Shown in pieces: positions 1 to 9,238 of a DNA stretch of 43,498 nt; within the stretch, counting starts at the first letter, position 1; the number at the start of each line of letters is the position of its first letter. Under the pieces are notes generated by a model, which made no database searches, had not been told where the DNA came from, and saw nothing but the letters and a program-made list of their open reading frames with translations. Source of the DNA: Campylobacteraceae bacterium (GTDB lineage: Bacteria > Campylobacterota > Campylobacteria > Campylobacterales > JALSKU01); the NCBI GenBank assembly GCA_026993075.1, contig JALWUQ010000065.1:1-43498 (forward strand), given 5' to 3'. Position numbers and translations under genes: made by a program.

Positions 1-48
1 TTATAGTGCGTAAGGTCAGTAAAGAATAAAATTTAAAGATATTTTGCT

Positions 49-1866
49 ATGAAAAGAACAATCAAATTATTTAAAGAACATGGACTTTTAAGAGTTATAG
101 ATGACGAAGTTGATATAGATCTTGAGGTTGCACATATAGCCTATATAGAGACGAAAAAAGATGATTCAAAAGCTTTGCTTTTTACAAATGTAGTTTCCAA
201 AAGACTAAATAAAAAGTTTTCAATGCCTGTTTTGATGAATACTTTTTGTTCATATGAAGCTACAAATTTATTATTTGGCAAAGACCCTGATACCGTAGCT
301 TCGCAGATAGAAGAACTTTTGCATTTGAAACCTCCAGTGGGATTTTATGGAAAAATAGAAATGTTTTCAAAGCTTTTTGGGCTTAGAAAGATATTTCCCA
401 AGAGAGAATCTGAAAAAGGTGAGTGTCAAGAAGTAGAGTTTAAAGGCGAAAATATAGATCTATTTGATATACCGGTTTTAAAAACATGGTCTGAAGATGG
501 CGGTGCTTTTATAACTATGGGGCAAGTTTATACTCGCTCACTTGATGGGAAAAAACAAAACTTAGGTATGTACAGGCTTCAAGTATATGATAAAAATAGG
601 CTTGGTATGCATTGGCAAATACATAAAGACGGTGCTCACTTTTTTCATGAATATAAAAAAGCAGGTAAAAAAATGCCTGTTTCCATAGCCATAGGAGGCA
701 GTCCACTTTATATCTGGTGTGGGCAAGCACCTATGCCAAATGGCATGTTTGAACTTTTGCTGTATGGTCTTATAAAAGAAGAAAATCCAAGACTTGTCAA
801 ATCTTTGACAAATGATATATACATACCTAAAGATGTTGATATAGTCATAGAAGGTTTTGTAGATCCTTTAAAAAGTGAGATAGAGGGTCCTTTTGGAGAT
901 CATACCGGATATTATACTCTAAAAGAGTCATATCCTGTGATGGATGTAACTTGTATAACCCACAAGAAAGAACCGGTCTATCAAGCTACGGTTGTGGGCA
1001 AACCTCCGCTTGAAGATAAATATATGGGATGGGCTACTGAGAGGATATTTTTACCACTTTTAAAGACAACCGCACCTGATTTAATAGATTATAAGATGCC
1101 GGAAAATGGTGTATTTCACAATCTTATACTTGCTAAGATGAAAACAATGTACCCAGGACATGCAAAACAGTTTATGCATGCTTTTTGGGGAGTAGGGCAA
1201 ATGAGTTTCGTAAAACATGCTATCTTTGTAGGAGAAGATGCGCCTGAGCTTAGCAGTTATGATGAACTTAGCGATTATATACTTGATAGAGTCAGTGTCG
1301 AAAATATAATTATAAGTGAGGGTGTATGTGATGCTTTAGATCACTCTTCACCTGGAAGTTGTTATGGTGGAAAACTTGGAATTGATTGCACTGAAGACAA
1401 TGTAAATTATCCTAAAAAAGAGATCATAAGTGATAACGAACTGTATGATAAAATGAGCGGTATATCACCGGAAATTACCCAAATAAAACAATACAAAACA
1501 TATACGAAAACTCCTATCACTATCATAAAAGTTAAAAAATTACATCCTGTAAGGGAGGTTTATGAGAAACTTTTTAATTTGCAAAAATATACAAAATTAT
1601 TGATTTTTGTAGATGATGAAAAAAATGATATCGATAATATATATATGCTTGTCTGGAGAATTGTAAATAATATAGATGCAAAAAGAGATATTTTTTTAAA
1701 AAAAGAGTTTATAGGAATAGATGCTACAAATAAAAATGAAATAGATGGCTTCAAAAGAGAGTGGCCAGGCGATACAGAGTGTGATTTGAAGGTTATAAAT
1801 AATTTACAAAAAAGAAAAATAATCAATATTGATGAAGAATTTTTGAGAAAATTTTATATCGTGTAG
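49..1866 (+). CDS. ubiD: UbiD-family decarboxylase (menaquinone biosynthesis decarboxylase-like)
   Basis: 605-aa ORF; UbiD-like motifs (EGPFGDHTGYY, QATVVGKPPLEDKYMG). Confidence 0.88.
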   Translation: MKRTIKLFKEHGLLRVIDDEVDIDLEVAHIAYIETKKDDSKALLFTNVVSKRLNKKFSMPVLMNTFCSYEATNLLFGKDPDTVASQIEELLHLKPPVGFYGKIEMFSKLFGLRKIFPKRESEKGECQEVEFKGENIDLFDIPVLKTWSEDGGAFITMGQVYTRSLDGKKQNLGMYRLQVYDKNRLGMHWQIHKDGAHFFHEYKKAGKKMPVSIAIGGSPLYIWCGQAPMPNGMFELLLYGLIKEENPRLVKSLTNDIYIPKDVDIVIEGFVDPLKSEIEGPFGDHTGYYTLKESYPVMDVTCITHKKEPVYQATVVGKPPLEDKYMGWATERIFLPLLKTTAPDLIDYKMPENGVFHNLILAKMKTMYPGHAKQFMHAFWGVGQMSFVKHAIFVGEDAPELSSYDELSDYILDRVSVENIIISEGVCDALDHSSPGSCYGGKLGIDCTEDNVNYPKKEIISDNELYDKMSGISPEITQIKQYKTYTKTPITIIKVKKLHPVREVYEKLFNLQKYTKLLIFVDDEKNDIDNIYMLVWRIVNNIDAKRDIFLKKEFIGIDATNKNEIDGFKREWPGDTECDLKVINNLQKRKIINIDEEFLRKFYIV

Positions 1867-1876
1867 TGGTCTCTCT
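1852..1876 (+). repeat. solo end-like copy of the 11044-11077 arm, spanning the ubiD stop codon
   Basis: TTTATATcGTGTAGTGGTCTCT versus TTTATATtGTGTAGTGGTCTCT at 11051-11072. Confidence 0.6.
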
Positions 1877-2123
1877 AACTTAAATATTTTTTTGTTTGTT
1901 TTATTTGAGTCATTTCCGTATCTATTTTTCTCATTTCTGTATTAATCAACTCTTTGGCTCTTTGTATAAGAGCCAAAAGTGTTTGTGATTCTTCAAGTGT
2001 TTCAAGCTTGGGGATATTACTTGTGTGCTTTATAATATCACTAATATCTTCATTTATAACAGCTACTTTCAAGCTATCAAGCCACTTTTGATTTGTGCTC
2101 ATTGACTTCTCTCCAGGCTTCAA
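1875..2123 (-). CDS. small helical protein downstream of fliS, possible flagellar export chaperone (FliT-like position)
   Basis: 82-aa ORF overlapping the fliS 3' end; probable internal start at MSTNQKW; operon position. Confidence 0.5.
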   Translation of the reverse strand: MKPGEKSMSTNQKWLDSLKVAVINEDISDIIKHTSNIPKLETLEESQTLLALIQRAKELINTEMRKIDTEMTQIKQTKKYLS

Positions 2124-2463
2124 GCAATCCTTTGACTACATTATTTACAGTTTCTAGAACTTTTGTGTCATTTTCTATATTTGCGATTGATAATAATTGT
2201 ATTTGGTAAGAATAAAGACCATTTAAATATTCGGCGACTTCTCCTCCATCATAGTTTAATGAGTTGATAAGTTCTATAAAAATATCAACTGATCTATTTA
2301 TCCAATATGATTTTTTTTCTAAATTATTATCTTTTATAGCTTTTTTTGTTTGATAATTAAATCTCAAGATTCCCTCATAAAGTAATTCTATAAGTTTATC
2401 TTCTGACTCAATAGAGATATTATTTGTATTATATTCGTTATATGCTGTATTTGTTCTCACCAT
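2077..2463 (-). CDS. fliS: flagellar export chaperone FliS
   Basis: 128-aa ORF; FliS-like AYNEYNTNNI...KLIELLYEGILRF; follows fliD. Confidence 0.9.
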   Translation of the reverse strand: MVRTNTAYNEYNTNNISIESEDKLIELLYEGILRFNYQTKKAIKDNNLEKKSYWINRSVDIFIELINSLNYDGGEVAEYLNGLYSYQIQLLSIANIENDTKVLETVNNVVKGLLEAWREVNEHKSKVA

Positions 2464-2466
2464 AAT

Positions 2467-3846
2467 TTATCCTTTTGTATTTATAAAGCTTGATATTTGC
2501 ATTTGCAAAGACTGAGAAGCTTGATTAAAATTTGCTATTATGCTGTCATAAGCGGCAAATTTTTTTGCCAATATATTATATTTATCCGTTAGTCTTTGTG
2601 TCTGTTGTGTTTTTTGGTTATTTAAATTTTTTAAATTTGTATCCAAATAACTTTTGTATAGTGGTATTTCACTATTTTGATTCATAAATATTGATTGTAA
2701 ATTATTATTTAAAGTAACAAATAAACCGTCATTTGGATTATTCGTAGTGCCACCTTCAAAAAAATCTTTTATACTTTGCGGATTAGTACTTAAAACTGAT
2801 TGAAATGTTGCATTGTCAAGTTGTAAGTGACCCGCACTGTTTTGAGTAATACCAAAATCACTAAGAAACTTTCCATTAACATTAAAACTAAATATTTGAT
2901 TATTTAAGCTGCTTTGTATATCTCTTATTTGGCTAACCCCTTGAAATATACCTGCTTTTTTTGTTTCGGTATTGTAACTTGTAGTTGTATTTAGGTTGTC
3001 TATTAGATTGTTATAGTTTGTAATAAATGAATTTACTTCATCGCTCAAGCTTTGTGTATCCTGAGATATCTTGATAGTAGTTGAGCCGCTACTTAAAAGC
3101 TTTATATCAACACCGGTGATTAAATCAGTTATATCATTTGAACTTCTTGAAACAGAAATACCGTTATATGTAAAACTTGCATCTTGGGCACCGCTTCCAA
3201 CAGTTGTAAGACTTAAGTCACTAGCAGCACTCCCGCCTCCTGTAGATGATACTGTTATAGCATTGCTTGCACCGGTTGCAGTGGATTTGATAACCAATTT
3301 ATAGGGATTTGTTCCTCCTACATTTAAGATTGAAGCTGAAACCGTACCGTTTGAATTGTTATTTATTGATTGCGCTAAGTCAGATATAGTTGTGGTAGCT
3401 TCCACATTAACACTAAAAGATGAACCTCCCTGAAGTGCAAATTTTAAAGTATCATTACTGCTTGTAAAAGTACTTGTTGTTGACGCAAAGGATTTTGATT
3501 CTTGTATGTCATTTGTAGCTATATTATTAACATTTAATGTGATAGTTTGATTGTTGACTCCACTTTGAGCAGTAGCGCTCGCTGAAGTTCCATTGGCGGT
3601 GACACTTGTTTGTGAATATATAGTATCGTACGATAATGCACTTGTTGAGCCTTTTAAAGTCGCCAATAAAGTAGTCAGCTTATCGAGGGCAGCCTCTTTT
3701 GATTTATCTGCGGTTATTTTATTGTCTATTGGCGTTATTATAGAAGCTTCATCTGCTTTTTTCAATTTGTCAATTGTGCTATAGCTAAGAGCTCCCTTGC
3801 TACCTAAGCCTAAACTGCTTAATGCACCCAAACTGTCTGCCATCAT
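2467..3846 (-). CDS. fliD: flagellar filament capping protein FliD
   Basis: 459-aa ORF, FliD-like N- and C-terminal regions, adjacent to fliS and flaG. Confidence 0.92.
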   Translation of the reverse strand: MMADSLGALSSLGLGSKGALSYSTIDKLKKADEASIITPIDNKITADKSKEAALDKLTTLLATLKGSTSALSYDTIYSQTSVTANGTSASATAQSGVNNQTITLNVNNIATNDIQESKSFASTTSTFTSSNDTLKFALQGGSSFSVNVEATTTISDLAQSINNNSNGTVSASILNVGGTNPYKLVIKSTATGASNAITVSSTGGGSAASDLSLTTVGSGAQDASFTYNGISVSRSSNDITDLITGVDIKLLSSGSTTIKISQDTQSLSDEVNSFITNYNNLIDNLNTTTSYNTETKKAGIFQGVSQIRDIQSSLNNQIFSFNVNGKFLSDFGITQNSAGHLQLDNATFQSVLSTNPQSIKDFFEGGTTNNPNDGLFVTLNNNLQSIFMNQNSEIPLYKSYLDTNLKNLNNQKTQQTQRLTDKYNILAKKFAAYDSIIANFNQASQSLQMQISSFINTKG

Positions 3847-4218
3847 TTATCCTTTTTTATCAAAAATCATGCCTATGACTTCTTTCATTTTCTCAGCAAG
3901 TTTCATAGCATCTTGAGTAGGTATTGTTCTTATAAGTTTGCCTGAACTTCTTTCTGTGACATCTACAAACAACTCATCAATTTTACTGTTAAATCCAAAT
4001 TTAATATTGATATTTAGCGATTGCATTTGATCATTTAGCTTTTTAATGGTATTTGACAAATGTTGCTGAATCTGCTTGTCATCTTGTTTATTTTGTACTT
4101 TACTTGATGTTGATTGCATAGTGTGTTGTACAGTTTTAGTGCTAATATTACTTGTTTGTTCTATATTGTAGTGTTGAGTAGAATCTACATGCTTGCTTAC
4201 AGCATTAAATATATCCAT
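3847..4218 (-). CDS. flaG: FlaG family protein
   Basis: C-terminal FlaG signature (IKFGFNSKIDELFVDVTERSSGKLIRTIPTQDAMKLAEKMKEVIGMIFDKKG). Confidence 0.88.
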   Translation of the reverse strand: MDIFNAVSKHVDSTQHYNIEQTSNISTKTVQHTMQSTSSKVQNKQDDKQIQQHLSNTIKKLNDQMQSLNINIKFGFNSKIDELFVDVTERSSGKLIRTIPTQDAMKLAEKMKEVIGMIFDKKG

Positions 4219-4250
4219 GATTTAACTCCTTGTATTATTAAATTCTAAGA

Positions 4251-4279
4251 TAAAATCGTCCATATATAAATAAACTTTA
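4251..4279 (-). promoter_or_regulatory. candidate sigma28 (FliA) promoter for flaG-fliD-fliS
   Basis: minus strand reads TAAA-N17-CGATTTTA, matching the TAAA-N15-GCCGATAA spacing of FliA promoters. Confidence 0.6.
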
Positions 4280-4341
4280 GAGTATATCTTATGAAAGTTT
4301 TGATAAAATATCGTATAACTTTTCAAAAAGGATAATTTTAT

Positions 4342-4707
4342 ATGAAAATTTCGATTTTATGTGACTCGTTATTGTTAAAAAACAGTTTAGAAATTTTTTT
4401 AAAAGATTATATAACATCTTACAAAAATTGTGATATTGTTATCAGTGATAAAAAAATACAAACTGATAAATATTTAGTATTGATAAATTCTTCAAAAGAA
4501 GCAGATGTGCAGATTCCTTTTTCCAAATCTACTTTATTGATGGACTTAAAAAAGATTTATGAAAATTCTATATTAGGTAAAAATAAAATTATTAAATATG
4601 AAGATAGTGAGAAAATGATTTGGAAATTAGAAAGAAAAATAGATAAATTAACTCTTGATTTTAGAGAAAATCTTATAAATACAATAAGGGAATTTTATGA
4701 AAAATAG
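4342..4707 (+). CDS. conserved hypothetical protein between flaG and rsmD
   Basis: 121-aa ORF preceded by AAAAAGGATAA; overlaps the rsmD start. Confidence 0.75.
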   Translation: MKISILCDSLLLKNSLEIFLKDYITSYKNCDIVISDKKIQTDKYLVLINSSKEADVQIPFSKSTLLMDLKKIYENSILGKNKIIKYEDSEKMIWKLERKIDKLTLDFRENLINTIREFYEK

Positions 4708-5275
4708 TTTATATACTACAATATGCAGTGGAAAATACAGAGGAAAAAAGCTGTTATTGCCATCATTAAATAGTACAAGAAGTACAAAATCAATCGTAAA
4801 AGAGTCATTTTTTAATACAATTCAGTTTGAAATAGTAAATAGTATCTTTGTTGAAGTTTTTGCAGGAAGCGGTTCTGTCGGACTTGAGGCTCTAAGCAGA
4901 GGTGCAAAAAAAATTTATTTTATAGAAAAAGATACAGATGCATATAAAATACTTTTGCAAAATATAAAAAGTATTGATGATGAAAAGTGTATCGCTGTAC
5001 TTGCAGATAGTTTTACAGAATTTCCAAAACTTTTAAAAAAGATAAATAAAAAAGCTTATTTTTATTTTGATCCTCCTTTTTCTATAAGAGATGGAATGGA
5101 TGAAATTTATCTAAAAACATATAATCTTATTGAAAACATTCCTATTGAAATATGTGAACTTGTATCCATCGAACATATAAGTGATATAGTCCCTCCACAA
5201 AATATAGCCGACTATAAAAAAATCAAAAGTAAAAAATTTGGTAAAACAACTATAAGTTACTATAAATATACTTGA
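4697..5275 (+). CDS. rsmD: 16S rRNA (guanine(966)-N2)-methyltransferase RsmD-like
   Basis: SGKYRGKKL, VFAGSGSVGLEALSRGA and FDPPF motifs. Confidence 0.85.
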   Translation: MKNSLYTTICSGKYRGKKLLLPSLNSTRSTKSIVKESFFNTIQFEIVNSIFVEVFAGSGSVGLEALSRGAKKIYFIEKDTDAYKILLQNIKSIDDEKCIAVLADSFTEFPKLLKKINKKAYFYFDPPFSIRDGMDEIYLKTYNLIENIPIEICELVSIEHISDIVPPQNIADYKKIKSKKFGKTTISYYKYT

Positions 5276-5277
5276 TT

Positions 5278-5294
5278 TGGAACACATATTGCTT
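5278..5294 (+). promoter_or_regulatory. sigma54 (RpoN) promoter for flgI
   Basis: TGGAAC-ACATA-TTGCTT, -24/-12 element about 34 bp upstream of the flgI TTG start. Confidence 0.75.
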
Positions 5295-5327
5295 TAATTC
5301 TTATAGAATTTGTTCTAAGGATTAAAG

Positions 5328-6377
5328 TTGAAAAAAGTACTATTTATACTATTTTTGGTTTTTACTTTTTTAAATGCTGAAAAAATAAAAAATTTGGCAA
5401 GTGTAGTTGGAGTAAGAAATAACCAGGTTATCGGCTATGGACTTGTCGTCGGACTAAATGGTACAGGAGATGGCACAACTTCAGCTTTTACGGTTAGATC
5501 CTTATCAAACTTGCTTCAAACGGTTAATGTAAAAATAGATCCAAAAGATATAAAATCAAAAAATATAGCAGCTGTTATCGTTACTGCAAAATTACCTCCT
5601 TTTACAAGACAAGGTGATAAGCTTGATGTTACAGTTTCATCCATAGGAGATGCGAAATCCTTAGAAGGAGGAACTCTCTTGATTACACCTCTAAAAGGAG
5701 TTGACGGTAAAATTTATGCTTTGGCTCAAGGCTCGATAAGCATTGGAGGCAGAAATGGCAGAGGAAGGGGTGAGCTAAATCATGCAACTGCTGGTACTAT
5801 TTTAAATGGTGGTATAGTTGAAAAAAGTGTAGTTTATGATATATATGATAAAAAGTATTTAAAACTTTCTCTAAAACAGTCAAGTTTTGAAACAGCAATA
5901 AATATACAAAAAAGTTTAAATGCTGCTTTTAACGAGAAAGTGGCAGTTGCGATAGATCCTAAAACCATCAAACTAAGAAAGCCAGATAATACAAGTGTTA
6001 TATCCTTTATGGCAAAAATTTTAAATACCAATGTGAAGTATAAACCTATAGAAAAGATAGTTATTGATGAGAGAACAGGCACCATAGTTGCTGGAGTAAA
6101 TATCAAAATAGATCCTGTTGTTATCACTCATAAAAATATAACTATAAAGATAGTACCGGTTAAAAATCTTAGCAATTCTAAAAACAATACTCTCATAGGT
6201 CAAAATATGGCACTAAATGTACAAAATAGTACACTTAGTGTAAGAAAAAATGATGTTACTATATCAAATTTGGCAAGAGCTTTACAAAAATTGGGAGCTA
6301 AGCCAAAAGATGTCATATCTATTATAGAAGGTATTAAAAGAGCCGGGGCTATAAGAGCTGATGTTGAGATAATTTAA
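5328..6377 (+). CDS. flgI: flagellar P-ring protein FlgI
   Basis: 349-aa ORF; IKNLASVVGVRNNQVIGYGLVVGLNGTGDGT. Confidence 0.96.
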   Translation: MKKVLFILFLVFTFLNAEKIKNLASVVGVRNNQVIGYGLVVGLNGTGDGTTSAFTVRSLSNLLQTVNVKIDPKDIKSKNIAAVIVTAKLPPFTRQGDKLDVTVSSIGDAKSLEGGTLLITPLKGVDGKIYALAQGSISIGGRNGRGRGELNHATAGTILNGGIVEKSVVYDIYDKKYLKLSLKQSSFETAINIQKSLNAAFNEKVAVAIDPKTIKLRKPDNTSVISFMAKILNTNVKYKPIEKIVIDERTGTIVAGVNIKIDPVVITHKNITIKIVPVKNLSNSKNNTLIGQNMALNVQNSTLSVRKNDVTISNLARALQKLGAKPKDVISIIEGIKRAGAIRADVEII

Positions 6378-6386
6378 AGGAAAAAA

Positions 6387-6674
6387 ATGAATCTAAATAT
6401 AGACAATTATAGTGTTATGAGAAGTTTAAACAGTGTTCCAAGTATCATTAAAACAGATAATGATGCAAAGCTGAAAGAGCAAACTGATAAATTTGAAGCA
6501 TTTTTTATAAAAAAAATATTGGATGTTTCAACAAAAAGTGAAAATACACTGTTTCCAAAAAGTGCCGGTGAAGATATATACAAATCTATGTATAATGATA
6601 CTATGAGTAATAAATTGAGTGGTCATTTTGGATTTAGTGAATTATTGTTTAATTATTTGAAGCATAGAGGTTAA
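6387..6674 (+). CDS. FlgJ N-terminal-like rod protein
   Basis: 95-aa ORF; KFEAFFIKKILDVSTKS...SMYNDTMSNKL; lies between flgI and flgM. Confidence 0.75.
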   Translation: MNLNIDNYSVMRSLNSVPSIIKTDNDAKLKEQTDKFEAFFIKKILDVSTKSENTLFPKSAGEDIYKSMYNDTMSNKLSGHFGFSELLFNYLKHRG

Positions 6675-6697
6675 TAATTTTTCTATAAAGACGATAT
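6671..6697 (+). promoter_or_regulatory. possible sigma28 promoter for flgM
   Basis: TTAA-N17-CGATAT about 32 bp upstream of the flgM ATG; -35 is imperfect. Confidence 0.35.
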
Positions 6698-6728
6698 AGA
6701 GACAGTAATAAACTCTAAAGGATATAAG

Positions 6729-6926
6729 ATGATTTCAAAGATTGATATTGGTGCTGTATCGATTAAAAGCCACAATGTTTCAAATAATAAAAGTAGTGAA
6801 ATTAAAAATAATATTAAAAATAAAGAAAATGATAAATTAGAGTCAATAAAAAAAAATATTTTAAATGGAAATTATAAAATAGATATTGAAAAAACTGCTG
6901 AAAAGATTGCACAGACTCTCGTTTAG
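6729..6926 (+). CDS. flgM: anti-sigma28 factor FlgM
   Basis: 65-aa ORF ending ILNGNYKIDIEKTAEKIAQTLV; position upstream of flgK. Confidence 0.75.
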   Translation: MISKIDIGAVSIKSHNVSNNKSSEIKNNIKNKENDKLESIKKNILNGNYKIDIEKTAEKIAQTLV

Positions 6927-6956
6927 ATATTTTCTCTTTTAAAAAAAAGAAGGAGT

Positions 6957-7391
6957 ATGAAAATGATACCTCATTATCTAAATAGTGTTGTAAAAAATAT
7001 AGATGATTTAATAAGATTAACCAAAGATGACATTGAAGATATAAAAAATGCTAAAAATGAGTCAATCTACAATAGAACAAAAATAAAAGATGAGATTATC
7101 GGTATTTTTGAAAACAATAAAGCCCTTTTGGATAATGAACTTGTAAAGTTGATTGAGAATGCTCAAGAAAAAGAACTTTCAAATATATTGAGCGAAGAAG
7201 AAAAACAAACACTTGATTTGCTTAAATTAAGATTGAAAGAATTACAAAAATTAAATAAAGAATATGCAAAATTTGTTGTAGTAGTCAATGAATTTTATAG
7301 TTCATTATTTGATAGAATTTTTCCAACAGAAATGGATGATTATAAAAAAATAAACCCAAGAAGTTTTTCTCTACTTAAGGTGATGGCATAA
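6957..7391 (+). CDS. flgN: flagellar export chaperone FlgN-like
   Basis: 144-aa coiled-coil ORF immediately upstream of and overlapping flgK. Confidence 0.65.
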   Translation: MKMIPHYLNSVVKNIDDLIRLTKDDIEDIKNAKNESIYNRTKIKDEIIGIFENNKALLDNELVKLIENAQEKELSNILSEEEKQTLDLLKLRLKELQKLNKEYAKFVVVVNEFYSSLFDRIFPTEMDDYKKINPRSFSLLKVMA

Positions 7392-9211
7392 TGAGTTTAT
7401 TTAGTACATTGGATACCGGATATACAGGATTGGATGTATCTCAGTTGCAAATGGGAACGACAGGTCATAATATCGCAAATGCAAATACACAAGGGTACTC
7501 AAGACAAAGGGTTATAACTCAGGCACAAACTCCTTTGCATACTGTACCGGGAGATGTAGGTCGAGGGGTAAAAGTTAAAGCTATCAAAAGGATTCATGAC
7601 GAATTTGTTTTTGGAAGACTTAGAAATAGTGCAAATTCTTTAGAATATAATCAATTTTCCAAATCTACTCTTGAAGAAATCGCAAGATATTTTCCAGATA
7701 CAAGTGGAGTAGGACTTCAAAATGATATGAAAAATTATTTTAACTCTTGGAACAGTTTTGCTTCCAATCCTACAAGTTCATCCAAAAAAACAGTTTTAGC
7801 CCAGGCAACTGAAACATTTACAAATCATATTCAAGATACAAGAAGCAAGTTAAGAGCTTCACAAAATTCTTTAAATGATCAGTTAAAAGTAAGTATAGAT
7901 GAAGTAAATAATATAGGTAAAAAAATTGCAGATTTAAATGCTCAAATAAGTAATGTAGAGTCTATAAAATATAATAATGCAAATGATTTAAGAGATCAAA
8001 GAGATAAATTAGAGCTTTCATTGTCAAAATTGCTTGGAGTTTCTGTATTTAAGGGGAATATGCAAAGTGATATATCTGTAAATCCGCAATTAAATGATGG
8101 TGGTAAAGAGTATTATCTAAATATTGCAGGTGAATCTTTTGTCGATGGTTCTACTTTTCATCCTCTGATGATAGATAATGATGGAAATAAAAGTAAGTAT
8201 TATTCTATCTATCAAGAGAGTTCAGACGGTTCAAGAGTTAACATGAGTACAAAAATACAAGGTGGTAAAATAGGTGCTATTTTAGATTTGCGTGGAAGGA
8301 ATATTGATTCTAAAACAGCTTTTCCAACTGATGGTAAGTTGCAAAATTATATTAACAGTTTGGATTCTCTATCCAATGGTTTGATACAAAAAACAAATTC
8401 TGTGTATGCATCAAGTGCTGTTAGCTCTATGAGTTCTTCCATGCTAAACCTTGCTAACAGTGCAGCCTTGATAAACAGTGGATATGATTTTAAGCAAGGT
8501 AGTTTCAATCTTGTTATGTACGATAACAGTGGTAAAAAATTGGCTGAAAAATCTATCGTTATCAACGATACAACGACCATGGATGACATAGTAACACAAA
8601 TAAATGCAATAACTGATGACAACCAAGACAATTCCACTCTTGATGATATACACGATTATTTTAAAGCATCTTATCTTAATGGTCAATTATCAATCCAAAA
8701 AATAAATACAAAACCATCAAATTATAAAATTTCTATTGAAGATAACGGAACAAATTTTGCAGGAGTTACCGGAATAAATTCTTTTTTAGATGGCACTAAT
8801 GCTGAAAATATAAGACTTAAAGAAGCTTTTCAAAATGATCCAACCAGTATAAACGCTTATCGCTCTCCAGCTGATGGCAATAACGATGTAGCAAATGCAA
8901 TGATACAAGTGCAATACCAAAAGATAGGCTTTACATATCCGGATAATACACAAGTAAATGATACTTTAAATGGATTTTACGGGAATCTAACTGCCGGCAT
9001 TGCAGTTGATGCACAAAACAGCACAAGAAATGTTTCCACATCGCAAGCTATATTTAATGCAGTCAATAATGAACAACAGTCAATAAGTGGAGTCAGTATA
9101 GATCAAGAGTTGACAAACCTGCTTAAGTATCAAACCGCATATAGTGCAAATGCAAAGATTATATCAACTATTGATAAAATGTTAAACACTCTTTTATCTA
9201 TAAAACAGTAA
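7391..9211 (+). CDS. flgK: flagellar hook-associated protein FlgK
   Basis: 606-aa ORF; GTTGHNIANANTQGYSRQR and C-terminal LLKYQTAYSANAKIISTIDKMLNTLL. Confidence 0.95.
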   Translation: MSLFSTLDTGYTGLDVSQLQMGTTGHNIANANTQGYSRQRVITQAQTPLHTVPGDVGRGVKVKAIKRIHDEFVFGRLRNSANSLEYNQFSKSTLEEIARYFPDTSGVGLQNDMKNYFNSWNSFASNPTSSSKKTVLAQATETFTNHIQDTRSKLRASQNSLNDQLKVSIDEVNNIGKKIADLNAQISNVESIKYNNANDLRDQRDKLELSLSKLLGVSVFKGNMQSDISVNPQLNDGGKEYYLNIAGESFVDGSTFHPLMIDNDGNKSKYYSIYQESSDGSRVNMSTKIQGGKIGAILDLRGRNIDSKTAFPTDGKLQNYINSLDSLSNGLIQKTNSVYASSAVSSMSSSMLNLANSAALINSGYDFKQGSFNLVMYDNSGKKLAEKSIVINDTTTMDDIVTQINAITDDNQDNSTLDDIHDYFKASYLNGQLSIQKINTKPSNYKISIEDNGTNFAGVTGINSFLDGTNAENIRLKEAFQNDPTSINAYRSPADGNNDVANAMIQVQYQKIGFTYPDNTQVNDTLNGFYGNLTAGIAVDAQNSTRNVSTSQAIFNAVNNEQQSISGVSIDQELTNLLKYQTAYSANAKIISTIDKMLNTLLSIKQ

Positions 9212-9238
9212 TATTTTATATTTATCTCATATAGTAGG

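Noticed and set aside
3071-3784. Plus-strand ORFs inside fliD, and other antisense ORFs of 60-160 aa across the window (for example 32550-33023, 9610-9921, 16035-16385)
   Set aside because: Antisense to well-supported genes, low-complexity hydrophobic compositions, no RBS evidence; typical shadow ORFs of AT-rich genes.
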